Assembly: GCA_036725605.1 (NCBI GenBank)
Contig: DAIMDW010000053.1
Location: 1 to 19,050 of the forward strand
Reading direction: 5' to 3'
Origin: CALBTQ01 sp036725605
GTDB lineage: Bacteria > Lernaellota > Lernaellaia > Lernaellales > Lernaellaceae
DNA: 19,050 nt
Under the pieces are notes generated by a model. The model searched no databases, had not been told where the DNA came from, and worked only from the letters and a program-made list of their open reading frames with translations. Both the position numbers and the translations under genes were made by a program. Of the stretch, positions 7,250 through 14,685 are shown piece by piece (positions within the stretch are counted from its first letter, which is position 1; the number at the start of each line of letters is the position of its first letter).

Positions 7250-8437
7250 TCAGAACTCCGAGTGATCGCCGGACCAGGCCTTGCGGATCACCGCGAGCAC
7301 TTCATCCGGATCGAAAACCGGTTTGCCGTTGTACACGATCGCGCCGTCGGAAAGCGCCACCTGCGCGCATTCCTCCAGGTCGCTTTCGGGCACGCCGACC
7401 TCCTTGAGCGTGGTCGGCAAGGCGAGTTCGTTGTTGAGGCGCAGGACCTCGTCGGCGGCGGCGAGACCGGCCGCTTCGACCGACATGCCGCGCACGTCGA
7501 CGCCCAAGGTTTCGGCGATGAGGGCGTTTTGTCCGGCCACGTCCGAGTTGTTGAAACGCATGACGTAGGGCATGGCCACCGCGTTAGCCGTGCCGTGGTG
7601 GACGCCGTGACGCGCGCCGACGGTGTGGGCGATGGCGTGCACGAGCCCGACCTGCGCGTTGCCGAAGGAGGCGCCGGCGAGCGTCGAGGCGATGAGCATC
7701 TGTCCGCGGGCGTTGAGGTCCGCACCGTTGTGCACGGCCGCCGGCAGCCATTTGCGGATCAGGCGAATCGCGTGCAAGCCCAACGCGTCGGCAACCGGCT
7801 CGCGCTGCGTCGAGGTGATCGCCTCGGTCGCATGCGAAAGGGCGTCCATGCCGGTCGCGGCGGTCAGCAGCGGCGGCAGGCCGACGGTCAGCATGGGATC
7901 GAGGATCGCCACGTCCGGGATAATGTGATGATCGCCGAACAGCAGTTTCTGCTTTTTCTGATGATCCTTGATGACGGCGATGTAGGTCACCTCGGAACCG
8001 GTGCCGGCGGTCGTGGGTAGGCAGACGTGCGGCGCGACTTTGCGCGTGAGCATCTGGAAGCCCTGGTAGTCTTCCAGCGCGCCACCCTCCTTGAGCAGAA
8101 TGGCGATGCCCTTGGCGGTGTCGATGACGCTGCCGCCGCCAACGCTGACGACTCCCTCAGCACCGCGGCTGCGGGCGAACTCGTAGCCCTGGTTGACCAC
8201 GTGCAGGCCGGAATCCGACGGAACGTCGCTGAAGACGCCCACGCACATCGAGCCGAGCGACTTTTCGATTTTCTTGACCGCATCGGTTTTTTCAAAGAGG
8301 AACGGATCGGTGACGAGAATGACTTTTTCGCAACCCAGGCTGCGCATTTCGATGCCCGCGTCGGCGGCGGTGTTGACGCCGTACACGATGCGCGTCGGGC
8401 AGAAGAACAAAAAGGACAGGTCTTCCGAATATGACAT
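7250..8437 (-). CDS. Iron-containing (group III) alcohol dehydrogenase
   Basis: A 395-residue NAD(P)-dependent, metal-dependent alcohol dehydrogenase converting alcohols and aldehydes. The ATG at 8437 is chosen since GGGAGG (8450-8445) lies 7 nt upstream; an in-frame GTG at 8452 would overlap that site. The dinucleotide-binding loop GGGSVID is at 100-106 and PTTAGTGSE, the family signature, at 141-149. Metal ligands are Asp198 and His202 (GMDALSH), His267 and His281 (within GLVHAIAH ... GVHHG), with the spacing known from FucO-type enzymes. Length is typical and nothing is missing. It lies between two SCP2-like genes and downstream of aldehyde dehydrogenase, which fits stepwise alcohol to acid oxidation or the reverse. 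The exact alcohol is unknown. Confidence 0.93.
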   Translation of the reverse strand: MSYSEDLSFLFFCPTRIVYGVNTAADAGIEMRSLGCEKVILVTDPFLFEKTDAVKKIEKSLGSMCVGVFSDVPSDSGLHVVNQGYEFARSRGAEGVVSVGGGSVIDTAKGIAILLKEGGALEDYQGFQMLTRKVAPHVCLPTTAGTGSEVTYIAVIKDHQKKQKLLFGDHHIIPDVAILDPMLTVGLPPLLTAATGMDALSHATEAITSTQREPVADALGLHAIRLIRKWLPAAVHNGADLNARGQMLIASTLAGASFGNAQVGLVHAIAHTVGARHGVHHGTANAVAMPYVMRFNNSDVAGQNALIAETLGVDVRGMSVEAAGLAAADEVLRLNNELALPTTLKEVGVPESDLEECAQVALSDGAIVYNGKPVFDPDEVLAVIRKAWSGDHSEF

Positions 8438-8513
8438 GGCGCTTCCTCCCACACGTTCCGTCAGCGGCGGAAGATGAGGTAGAGATTATCGATCGGGGGA
8501 TGGCCCTCCCCGC

Positions 8514-8933
8514 TTATTCGTCGACGAACTTCGTGTCGACTTTGGCGCACGAGTTGACCAGCTCCTGCGAGGCCTTGACCGCGCGGACGATGGTCGGCAG
8601 GTCGCCTTTGAGTTTCAGCTTGCCCTGCATCATGCCCTTGATCGGATCGAGTTCCTTGCGGATGACCTGCTTCCAGCGCGCGTACTCGCCGGTGATGCAG
8701 AACGGCGCTTTCGCGGCCTCGGCGGCGGTCACCAGTTTCGCGTCGTGACAGACGCCGCGATCCAGGTCGAGCCACAGGGCGACGTCTTCGGGCAGCGCCG
8801 GGGGCACGGCCTTGACGACCAGCGCCACCACGCCATGCGTCCAGTCAGCCGCGCCGGTTTTGTATTCGGGATTCGTGTTGATCGCGTCCTTGTACAGTTG
8901 AGCCCACTCTTCGCTCGGGAACGGAATGCCCAT
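8514..8933 (-). CDS. SCP2 sterol-binding domain protein
   Basis: A 139-residue single-domain protein. The ATG at 8933 has AAGGAGG (8946-8940) 6 nt upstream. It resembles stand-alone SCP2 domains: N-terminal helix with EEWAQLYKDAIN, a central strand region VALWLDLDRGVC, then the lipid-cavity segment with DPIKGMMQGKLKLKGDL near 94-110 and a C-terminal helix. There is no signal or membrane segment. Stand-alone bacterial SCP2 proteins are thought to bind or shuttle hydrophobic substrates or acyl-CoAs. It lies 18 bp after the aldehyde dehydrogenase and 76 bp before the alcohol dehydrogenase, so it is probably co-expressed with both. Confidence 0.85.
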   Translation of the reverse strand: MGIPFPSEEWAQLYKDAINTNPEYKTGAADWTHGVVALVVKAVPPALPEDVALWLDLDRGVCHDAKLVTAAEAAKAPFCITGEYARWKQVIRKELDPIKGMMQGKLKLKGDLPTIVRAVKASQELVNSCAKVDTKFVDE

Positions 8934-8951
8934 CGGGTGCCTCCTTGGTTA

Positions 8952-10451
8952 TCAATCGTTAAGAATGTAGTCGTACCAAAATTTCTGCGCCCGCTGCAGC
9001 GCGAGATCGACGTGAATGTGCTTGATCTGCGTATACTCCAGCAGGCCGTGCGGTCCCAATTCCCGCCCGACGCCGGATTGCTTGTAGCCGCCGAAGGGCG
9101 CCAGCGCGTTGAGCAGGTGGTAATCGTTGATCCAGATGGTGCCGGTGCGGATTTTCTTGGCGACCTCGATCGCCTTGGGAATGTCGCGCGAGAAGATCGC
9201 GCCGCCCAGACCGTAAACGCTGTCGTTGGCCATTTTGATGGCGTCGTCCAGGTCTTTGTATTTGATCACGGAGAGCACCGGACCGAAGATTTCCTCGCGG
9301 GCGATGGTCGAATCGTTGCCGACGTTGTCGAAGATCGTCGGCTCGACGAAATAGCCCTTGGGCAGATCGGCGGGGCGGCCGCCGCCGCACAACAACCGCG
9401 CGCCTTCCTTCTTGCCCAGCTCGATGTAGCGCAGCACGGTGTCGAGTTGCGCGGCCGAAACGACCGGGCCCATCGACGTTTCGTAGTCGGCGGTGTCGCC
9501 GAGTTTGATGTGCTTGACGCGCTCGAGCATGCGCTCCATGAAGCCGTCGTAGATCGATTCGGGAACGAAGCAGCGCGTGCCCGATTCGCAGACCTGGCCG
9601 GCGTGGAAGAAGGTGCCGAACAACGCGCCGTCGACGGCCACGTCGAAATCGCAGTCGTCGCAGATGATCGTCGGGCTTTTGCCGCCAAGTTCCAGGGTGA
9701 CTTTTTTCACGGTGTCCGCGGCGAGCTTCATCACGTGCCGGCCGGTTTCGGTGGAGCCGGTCAGGGCGACCTTGTCGACCAGCGGGTTGGTGCACATTTC
9801 CTCGCCGACGACCGATCCCGGTCCGACCACGACGTTGAGCACGCCTTCGGGCAGACCGCATTCGGCGGCGACCTTGGCGATTTCCAGCGCGGTCAGCGGG
9901 GTGTCGGAGGCCGGTTTCAAAACGACGGTGTTGCCCATGATCAACGCGGGGGCGATTTTCCAGACCGCCATCATGAAGGGGAAGTTCCAGGGGATGATGC
10001 CGGCGCACACGCCGATGGGTTCGCGGTGCACGAAGTTCCACGAAACGGCCGGAAAGTCGACCCAGGGCAGCGGCTCGTAGACGGGGATGCGCGCGCCCAT
10101 CTCGACGAGCAGACGGAAATGCTCGATGCCGACCGGAATGTCCATCATCGCGGTTTTGCGGATGGTGGAGCCGCCGTCGGCCGCTTCGAGCGCGGCCAGA
10201 TCGTCCTGACGTTCGCGGAGTTTGTCGACCATCCGCAGAAGGATCGCCTCCCGCTCCTTGATCGGCATGCCGCTCCAGGTGTTGGCGTCAAAGGCCTGGC
10301 GGGCCGCGGCGATCGCCCGTTGGGCATCGCCCTTGGTGGCGACCGGAACCAGAGCGATCGGTTCCTCGGTGGCCGGGTTGATGGTTGGCCGAGTTTCGCC
10401 GCTTTCGGCGTCAACGAATTGCCCGCCGATGAAAAGCTGATATTTATCCAT
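8952..10451 (-). CDS. NAD(P)-dependent aldehyde dehydrogenase
   Basis: A 499-residue member of the aldehyde dehydrogenase superfamily, oxidising an aldehyde to the acid. Every key element is visible: IPWNFPF with Asn156 (oxyanion), KPASDTP at 179-185 (cofactor), GSTETGR at 232-238, general base Glu254 in LELGGKSP, and nucleophile Cys288 in GQVCESGTR, where Ser replaces the usual Ala after CxE/A. EEIFGPVL and FGGYKQSGVGRE follow near the C-terminus. Length is normal. It is the first gene of the four-gene operon and is preceded by a good promoter at 10583-10610. The neighbouring SCP2 proteins suggest a hydrophobic aldehyde, but substrate assignment is inference. Confidence 0.95.
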   Translation of the reverse strand: MDKYQLFIGGQFVDAESGETRPTINPATEEPIALVPVATKGDAQRAIAAARQAFDANTWSGMPIKEREAILLRMVDKLRERQDDLAALEAADGGSTIRKTAMMDIPVGIEHFRLLVEMGARIPVYEPLPWVDFPAVSWNFVHREPIGVCAGIIPWNFPFMMAVWKIAPALIMGNTVVLKPASDTPLTALEIAKVAAECGLPEGVLNVVVGPGSVVGEEMCTNPLVDKVALTGSTETGRHVMKLAADTVKKVTLELGGKSPTIICDDCDFDVAVDGALFGTFFHAGQVCESGTRCFVPESIYDGFMERMLERVKHIKLGDTADYETSMGPVVSAAQLDTVLRYIELGKKEGARLLCGGGRPADLPKGYFVEPTIFDNVGNDSTIAREEIFGPVLSVIKYKDLDDAIKMANDSVYGLGGAIFSRDIPKAIEVAKKIRTGTIWINDYHLLNALAPFGGYKQSGVGRELGPHGLLEYTQIKHIHVDLALQRAQKFWYDYILND

Positions 10452-10813
10452 TAGTTACCCTCCTGATACATGCTCCGGGCACGGGCACAAAAACGCAAAA
10501 ATAACTTTTAGACTGGTTGCACTGTTACTTGATGAAAGGGAGATTTTCGTAAGAAGCGATACTCGTATTCCCTATATGTTTTATTTTACATAATAAACGA
10601 CCGGTGTCAAACACGAACAAATATGTCCTCATAACTTAACTAAAAAGCGAAAAAATCCTTGCGATATCTATGGGTAGACACCGTCGTCCGGTATTCTTGC
10701 CTCCGGCCGCTGTAACAATTTGCATTTTTCTTTATCGGTAGCGACATGAGATTTTTCACAACAGCTCGCAGGAAGGGGGAGCTCCGATCAAATAATGGCG
10801 CGCAACGACGAAT
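10452..10813. other. Intergenic region upstream of aldehyde dehydrogenase
   Basis: About 360 bp without a supported gene. It contains the promoter described separately, with a predicted leader of about 125 nt. The rest, up to the stop of the amidohydrolase at 10814, shows no clear terminator hairpin, RNA gene or ORF with a ribosome binding site. Confidence 0.6.
10583..10610 (-). promoter_or_regulatory. Sigma70-type promoter for the dehydrogenase operon
   Basis: On the minus strand TTGACA (10610-10605) is followed after 16 nt by TAAAAT (10588-10583), 6/6 and 5/6 matches to the consensus. Transcription would start near 10576. The -10 region lies in an imperfect AT-rich palindrome (10579-10599 approximately) that could be a repressor site. 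Confidence 0.65.
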
Positions 10814-12007
10814 TTATTTTCCGCCGTTGGCGAGGGCGAGACGCAGCCAGAGTTCGACGCCGTCGCGCAGGCACGCTTCGTCGATTTGGAAATGCGGGCT
10901 GTGGTGGCCGTGGACCGTGCCGCGGTCCGGATTGCCGCCGCCCAGGCCGATGAACACGCCGGGCGCTTTTTCCAGGTAGTGCCAGAAATCCTCCGCGCCC
11001 ATCATCGGCGGGCGGGTGTGCACGCGCTCGGAGCCGACGACCTGCACGGCCAGCGGCGTGATCGCGGCGGCCAGCGGCGCGTCGTTGGTCACCGGCTTGT
11101 TTTTATGGCCGGACCAGATCAGTTCCGCCCGGGCGCCGAAGGAGGCGGCGACGCCGTCCACCGCCTGCTGCATGCGTGTTTCGATTTCCTGATACATCGC
11201 CTCGGTGAGAAAACGCACGGTGCCCGACAGGCTGGCGGTTTCGGCGACGGCGGTGCGCGACTGGCCGCAGTGGAATTCGCCGAGGTGAATCACGCGCGGC
11301 TCGAGGGGATCCAGGCCCAGCGAAGCGACACTACGCAGGGCGACAGCTAGGTGCGCGCCGACGGCCAAGGCGTCGACGGTGTTTTGCGGCAGACCGGCGT
11401 GGCCGCCCCGCCCGTGCACGAGAATGTCGAAGGGGCGTGAGCCGGCCGCATTCGGTCCGGGAGTTATTTCGATGGAGCCGACGGGCTGATAAGAAAAAAC
11501 GTGCATGCCGTAGACGGCCGCGACGGAGTCCATCGCACCGTCCTCGACCATGGCGAGCGCGCCGGTTTCAGCCGGGCGCACGACCTCGTCGGGCACGGTT
11601 TCCTCGGCCGGTTGAAACAGCAGGCGGATCGTGCCGGCCAGCTCGGCGCGATGCGCGGCCAACACCCGCGCCGCGCCCAGGAGCATCGCGGTGTGGGCGT
11701 CGTGGCCGCAGGCGTGCATAACGCCGGGCTTGCACGAGGCGAATTCCAGGCCGGTTTCCTCGTCGATCGCCAGAGCGTCCAGGTCGGCGCGCAGGGCGAC
11801 GGTCGGCCCGGGACGTTCGCCGACGACATCGCAAATCACGCCGGTGTTCGCGGCCGGGCGCGGATCGAGGTTCATCTCGTGCAGGCGGGCGAGGACAAAC
11901 TTCTGCGTTTCATGCTCGCGCCAGCCCAATTCGGGATGTTGATGAAAATGCCGCCGCCACTGCACCACCTGCGCAAAAACGTCGCTTGCCGCCTGTTTCG
12001 GATCCAT
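10814..12007 (-). CDS. M20 family amidohydrolase/aminoacylase
   Basis: A 397-residue member of the M20D amidohydrolase group (hippurate hydrolase, N-acyl-amino-acid and IAA-conjugate hydrolases). Visible motifs are RRHFHQHPELG (18-28), ALRADLDALAI (71-81), the metal-binding HACGHDAH (98-105, Cys100 and His102 as ligands), FQPAEE with Glu135/Glu136 (base and ligand), HGRGGHAG in the dimerisation domain, MGAEDF and a C-terminal HSPHFQIDE. It removes acyl groups from an amide; the acyl donor cannot be told. There is no signal peptide. The ribosome binding site before 12007 is weak. A terminator for the upstream aminotransferase ends only about 24 bp before the start, so its promoter must be very close or overlap that hairpin. 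Confidence 0.92.
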   Translation of the reverse strand: MDPKQAASDVFAQVVQWRRHFHQHPELGWREHETQKFVLARLHEMNLDPRPAANTGVICDVVGERPGPTVALRADLDALAIDEETGLEFASCKPGVMHACGHDAHTAMLLGAARVLAAHRAELAGTIRLLFQPAEETVPDEVVRPAETGALAMVEDGAMDSVAAVYGMHVFSYQPVGSIEITPGPNAAGSRPFDILVHGRGGHAGLPQNTVDALAVGAHLAVALRSVASLGLDPLEPRVIHLGEFHCGQSRTAVAETASLSGTVRFLTEAMYQEIETRMQQAVDGVAASFGARAELIWSGHKNKPVTNDAPLAAAITPLAVQVVGSERVHTRPPMMGAEDFWHYLEKAPGVFIGLGGGNPDRGTVHGHHSPHFQIDEACLRDGVELWLRLALANGGK

Positions 12008-12030
12008 GATCTTCCCGCCCGTTCGAGGTT

Positions 12031-12071
12031 AAAAAATTTAGGCCCGCCGTCCAGTTAAGAACAAGCGGGCC
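12031..12071 (-). terminator. Rho-independent terminator after DegT-family gene
   Basis: On the minus strand GGCCCGC (12071-12065) pairs with GCGGGCC (12047-12041) around a 17-nt loop and is followed by TAAATTTTTT (12040-12031). It sits 15 bp after the aminotransferase stop. Confidence 0.75.
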
Positions 12072-12085
12072 TGTCGGTCAAGTTT

Positions 12086-13330
12086 TTAGAGCAGTTCGTC
12101 GACGTTCTCCTGGATCTTGCGGATCGCCGCGACGATGTCGTCGATGTCTTCCTTGCCGCCCATGAGGTACGGGTAGTGCATCCAGACGGCCTCGTCGAAA
12201 GTCGCCTTGCGCGTGACGGGGAAGTCGCCGCCGTTGGCCGCGTTGCACTCGTCGCCGTAGCGCGCACGGAGCATCGGGTACTCATTGGCGCGCAGGGGGA
12301 CGATGTCGCGACCGGGAATCGGCTCGTAGAAATCACCGTCGAAGAACATCCCCTCGGCGGCCAGCGCCTCGAGGAACTTGTCGCGGTGCAGCCCTTTGAA
12401 GCCGGCCGAATCGTACTTGAAGATGTACTGGTAATGCGCCGGCTGCGTGGTGCGCTCGTCGTACTTGATGGTGGTGATGCCGTCGATAGCGTCGAGCTGT
12501 TCGGTCAGGTACGCGGCATTGGCGGCGCGATGTTTGGTGGCTTCCTCCAGCCGTTCAAGCTGCGCGAGCAGCATGGCGGCCTGGAATTCGCCGAGGCGGT
12601 AGTTCCAGCCGAGCAGGTAGCCGTCGAAATCGTCGAAACCCGGATCCTTGCGGCCGCAGTTGACGAGGCTGAGCAGCTTCTGGTTGTAGGTATGGTCGTT
12701 GGTAATAACCGCGCCGCCCTCGCCGCTGGTCATCAGCTTGCTGGACTGCATCGAGAAGCTGCCGAAATCGCCGTGCGAGCCCACGCCCTTGCCGCGCCAT
12801 TTGCCGCCGTGCATGTGCGCGCAATCCTCGACGAGGATGAGGTTGCGTTTTTGCGCGATGTCCTTGAGGCGATCCAGGTCGGCGATGGAGCTGCCCAGAT
12901 GCACGCAGATGATCGCCCGGGTTTTGTCGGTGATCAGCGATTCGACGATGTCCGGGTCGATCGTGTAGTTGGCGGCGGTGACGTCGGCGAAGACCGGCAC
13001 GCAATTGAGGGTCACCGCGGCGACGGCGGTGGCGATCCAGGTGTAGGGCGGGACGATGACTTCGTCGCCCGCTTTGAGGCCGCCGGCGCGCAAACACATC
13101 TCGATCGAGACGGTGCCGTTGGCGCAGCAGACGCCGTATTTGGCGTCTTGGTATTCGGCGAAAGCGGCGCCGAATTTTTTCGCGTAGACATTCGGCGAGG
13201 GGTATCCGCCCCAGTTGCGGCTTTCCAGCACCTTGAGCAACATTTCCTTTTCGCGATCGCCATAGGTCGGCCACGCGGGCCAAGACTTGGTTCGCACAGA
13301 ATTTCCGCCTTTAATCGCACACTTGGCCAT
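12086..13330 (-). CDS. DegT/DnrJ/EryC1/StrS family PLP aminotransferase
   Basis: A 414-residue PLP-dependent enzyme of the sugar/cyclitol aminotransferase family. The ATG at 13330 is chosen because AAGGAG lies 7 nt upstream; the in-frame ATG at 13336 is only 1-2 nt from it. Key residues: phosphate-contacting NGT at 71-73, Asp169 in LVEDCAHMHG (pairs with the pyridine nitrogen), and catalytic Lys198 in SFSMQSSKLMTSGEGG. The opening KGGNSVRTK...WP.. is typical of family members close to AHBA synthase and scyllo-inosose aminotransferases. It transfers an amino group, usually from Glu or Gln, to a keto-sugar or cyclitol; the acceptor is unknown. No other sugar-nucleotide gene is nearby, so the pathway stays open. 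Confidence 0.93.
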   Translation of the reverse strand: MAKCAIKGGNSVRTKSWPAWPTYGDREKEMLLKVLESRNWGGYPSPNVYAKKFGAAFAEYQDAKYGVCCANGTVSIEMCLRAGGLKAGDEVIVPPYTWIATAVAAVTLNCVPVFADVTAANYTIDPDIVESLITDKTRAIICVHLGSSIADLDRLKDIAQKRNLILVEDCAHMHGGKWRGKGVGSHGDFGSFSMQSSKLMTSGEGGAVITNDHTYNQKLLSLVNCGRKDPGFDDFDGYLLGWNYRLGEFQAAMLLAQLERLEEATKHRAANAAYLTEQLDAIDGITTIKYDERTTQPAHYQYIFKYDSAGFKGLHRDKFLEALAAEGMFFDGDFYEPIPGRDIVPLRANEYPMLRARYGDECNAANGGDFPVTRKATFDEAVWMHYPYLMGGKEDIDDIVAAIRKIQENVDELL

Positions 13331-13400
13331 AATCATTCTCCTTGTTGCTTCACCGGCTTTGTCGGCGCGGGAATATTTTTACGCGAAAATGAGAAAGGCA

Positions 13401-13429
13401 ATTGTTTTAAGAATTGCGGAAAAAGTCAA
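13401..13429 (-). promoter_or_regulatory. Promoter candidate for the DegT-family gene
   Basis: On the minus strand TTGACT (13429-13424, 5/6) is followed after 17 nt by AACAAT (13406-13401, 4/6). The region is AT-rich between GC-rich genes and would give a leader of about 65-70 nt before the ATG at 13330. Confidence 0.4.
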
Positions 13430-13439
13430 GCGAATTGCA

Positions 13440-14156
13440 TCACAACAATTGGCGCAGGAATGTGCGCAGCATATGCCCCCAGAAATAGCTGGAGGCGTTG
13501 GCGAAAAAGGCGACCGAGACGGCGTGGAAAAATTGAATCGGCCGGGCGATCGCGTAGAAGATGAGGCTTTCGATCACGGCAACGAGCAATTCGCCGCTGA
13601 CGATGTAGGCGTTGTAATCGGTGAACAAGCCGCGCCAGACGAAAATCAACAGGGGATGGGTGACGGCGGTGCAGACAAAGGCGGCGAGCAGGGCGCGGCG
13701 GGTGTCGATTTTTGCGCCGGCGAGCAGCGCATACAGCGGCATCTCGACGACCAGGGTGAAGGTAAAGGAAATCGCCCAGCGGGCGACGAGATCGCGCGCG
13801 CCCAGGTTGATCAACGCGTATTGAAACAAGCCGACCATGGCGATGCCGGCGAGATTGGCCAGCAAAACGGCAAGCGTCGCGCGCCGCCAATCCACCGGGC
13901 GCAGCAGCCGCCAAAGCGCGGCCGCTTCGAACAAAACGGCGAGCGGTCCGCCGATGAACATCACCGAAAAGGGAGAAAGGATCTGGCGATAGCCCAAAAA
14001 CCAGAGCACGCCATGGGTCGGCAGATTGGCGAGCGCGCCGGCCAGGGCGACGCGCGGCATGGGCGCCCTGCCCCGCATGGCCAGCAGCAGGATCGGCAAC
14101 TCGAAGATCAACGCGAAGGCGTAGAATTCCAGAAAGGTGAGCAACGTTTGCAGCAT
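13440..14156 (-). CDS. Multi-pass membrane protein of unknown function
   Basis: A 238-residue, very hydrophobic protein with about six or seven membrane segments (roughly residues 5-25, 36-54, 62-83, 93-114, 126-146, 154-172 and 185-205). Short loops carry Arg clusters. I do not recognise the family. It begins 3 bp after the stop of the CTERM-like gene, so the two are surely co-transcribed. It could serve that protein, for example in sorting or processing, but no conserved Cys/Arg/His catalytic set of an exosortase or rhombosortase is evident. The start codon has only a weak ribosome binding site, consistent with translational coupling. Confidence 0.75.
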   Translation of the reverse strand: MLQTLLTFLEFYAFALIFELPILLLAMRGRAPMPRVALAGALANLPTHGVLWFLGYRQILSPFSVMFIGGPLAVLFEAAALWRLLRPVDWRRATLAVLLANLAGIAMVGLFQYALINLGARDLVARWAISFTFTLVVEMPLYALLAGAKIDTRRALLAAFVCTAVTHPLLIFVWRGLFTDYNAYIVSGELLVAVIESLIFYAIARPIQFFHAVSVAFFANASSYFWGHMLRTFLRQLL

Positions 14157-14159
14157 CGG

Positions 14160-14597
14160 TTATACGGTCCGGCGCCGGCGAAGCAGCCGTTGGCCGGCCA
14201 GACCGAGCAGGCCGACAAGGATCATCGCGCCGGCGAGCGGTCCGGCGGGCGACGCGGGCGCGGCGGTGCAGCCGCAGGAATCATCGTTATTGTCGTCGTT
14301 GTCGTCGTTGTCGTCATCGTCGGCGGGAAGGTCGGCGTATTCCAGGCAGCCCGCGGCCATGTCGCAATCGCCGGATTGTTCCAGGACATTGGACAGGCAG
14401 TAAAACAGATCGCTGCTCTCGTCGTAATCCGGATCGCCCGCCTCGCATTTTTCCAGGCCATCGGGCACCGGCAGGTCGCAATTGTCCAGGAAGCCGTAAA
14501 CCGAGTTACAGTCGGGGGTAAACACCGTATCGTCATCGTTGGCGGCCGCGGCCAGCGGGAGCACCAGGATCACGGCCAATAAAAATATTTTCCGCAT
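14160..14597 (-). CDS. Exported Cys-rich protein with MYXO-CTERM-like tail
   Basis: A 145-residue exported protein. The ATG at 14597 follows GGAG (14608-14605) by 7 nt; longer in-frame starts lack a site and would bury the signal peptide. Residues 1-19 are a signal peptide ending AAAA. The ectodomain has six Cys (30, 40, 51, 67, 78, 84), probably disulfide-bonded. An Asp/Asn tract follows at 93-106. The tail is Cys108-Gly-Cys110, a Pro/Ala stretch, a hydrophobic helix (about 121-135) and RRRR at 140-143. This order is that of MYXO-CTERM-type sorting signals, in which the conserved Cys is processed and anchored. The exact tail family is inference. It forms an operon with the membrane protein just downstream. 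Confidence 0.82.
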   Translation of the reverse strand: MRKIFLLAVILVLPLAAAANDDDTVFTPDCNSVYGFLDNCDLPVPDGLEKCEAGDPDYDESSDLFYCLSNVLEQSGDCDMAAGCLEYADLPADDDDNDDNDDNNDDSCGCTAAPASPAGPLAGAMILVGLLGLAGQRLLRRRRTV

Positions 14598-14685
14598 CGC
14601 TTTTCTCCGGCGCGTTGTCATTATTTGCGGATAAATGGTTTCACAATCGACTAGCGGACGCAAGCTAGGTTACATTTTCACGTGC

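Noticed and set aside
8745..10454. 569-codon open frame antisense to the aldehyde dehydrogenase
   Set aside because: The minus-strand gene has every family motif; the antisense frame is His/Asp/Arg/Gly-rich low-quality protein produced by GC-rich codon bias.
12176..13564. 462-codon open frame antisense to the DegT-family gene
   Set aside because: It mirrors a well-supported PLP enzyme, has no recognisable domain and runs across the enzyme's promoter region.
13287..14582. 431-codon open frame antisense to the membrane and CTERM-like genes
   Set aside because: Its valine/isoleucine and charged runs are the reverse of the Asp-coding tract and of the membrane helices.
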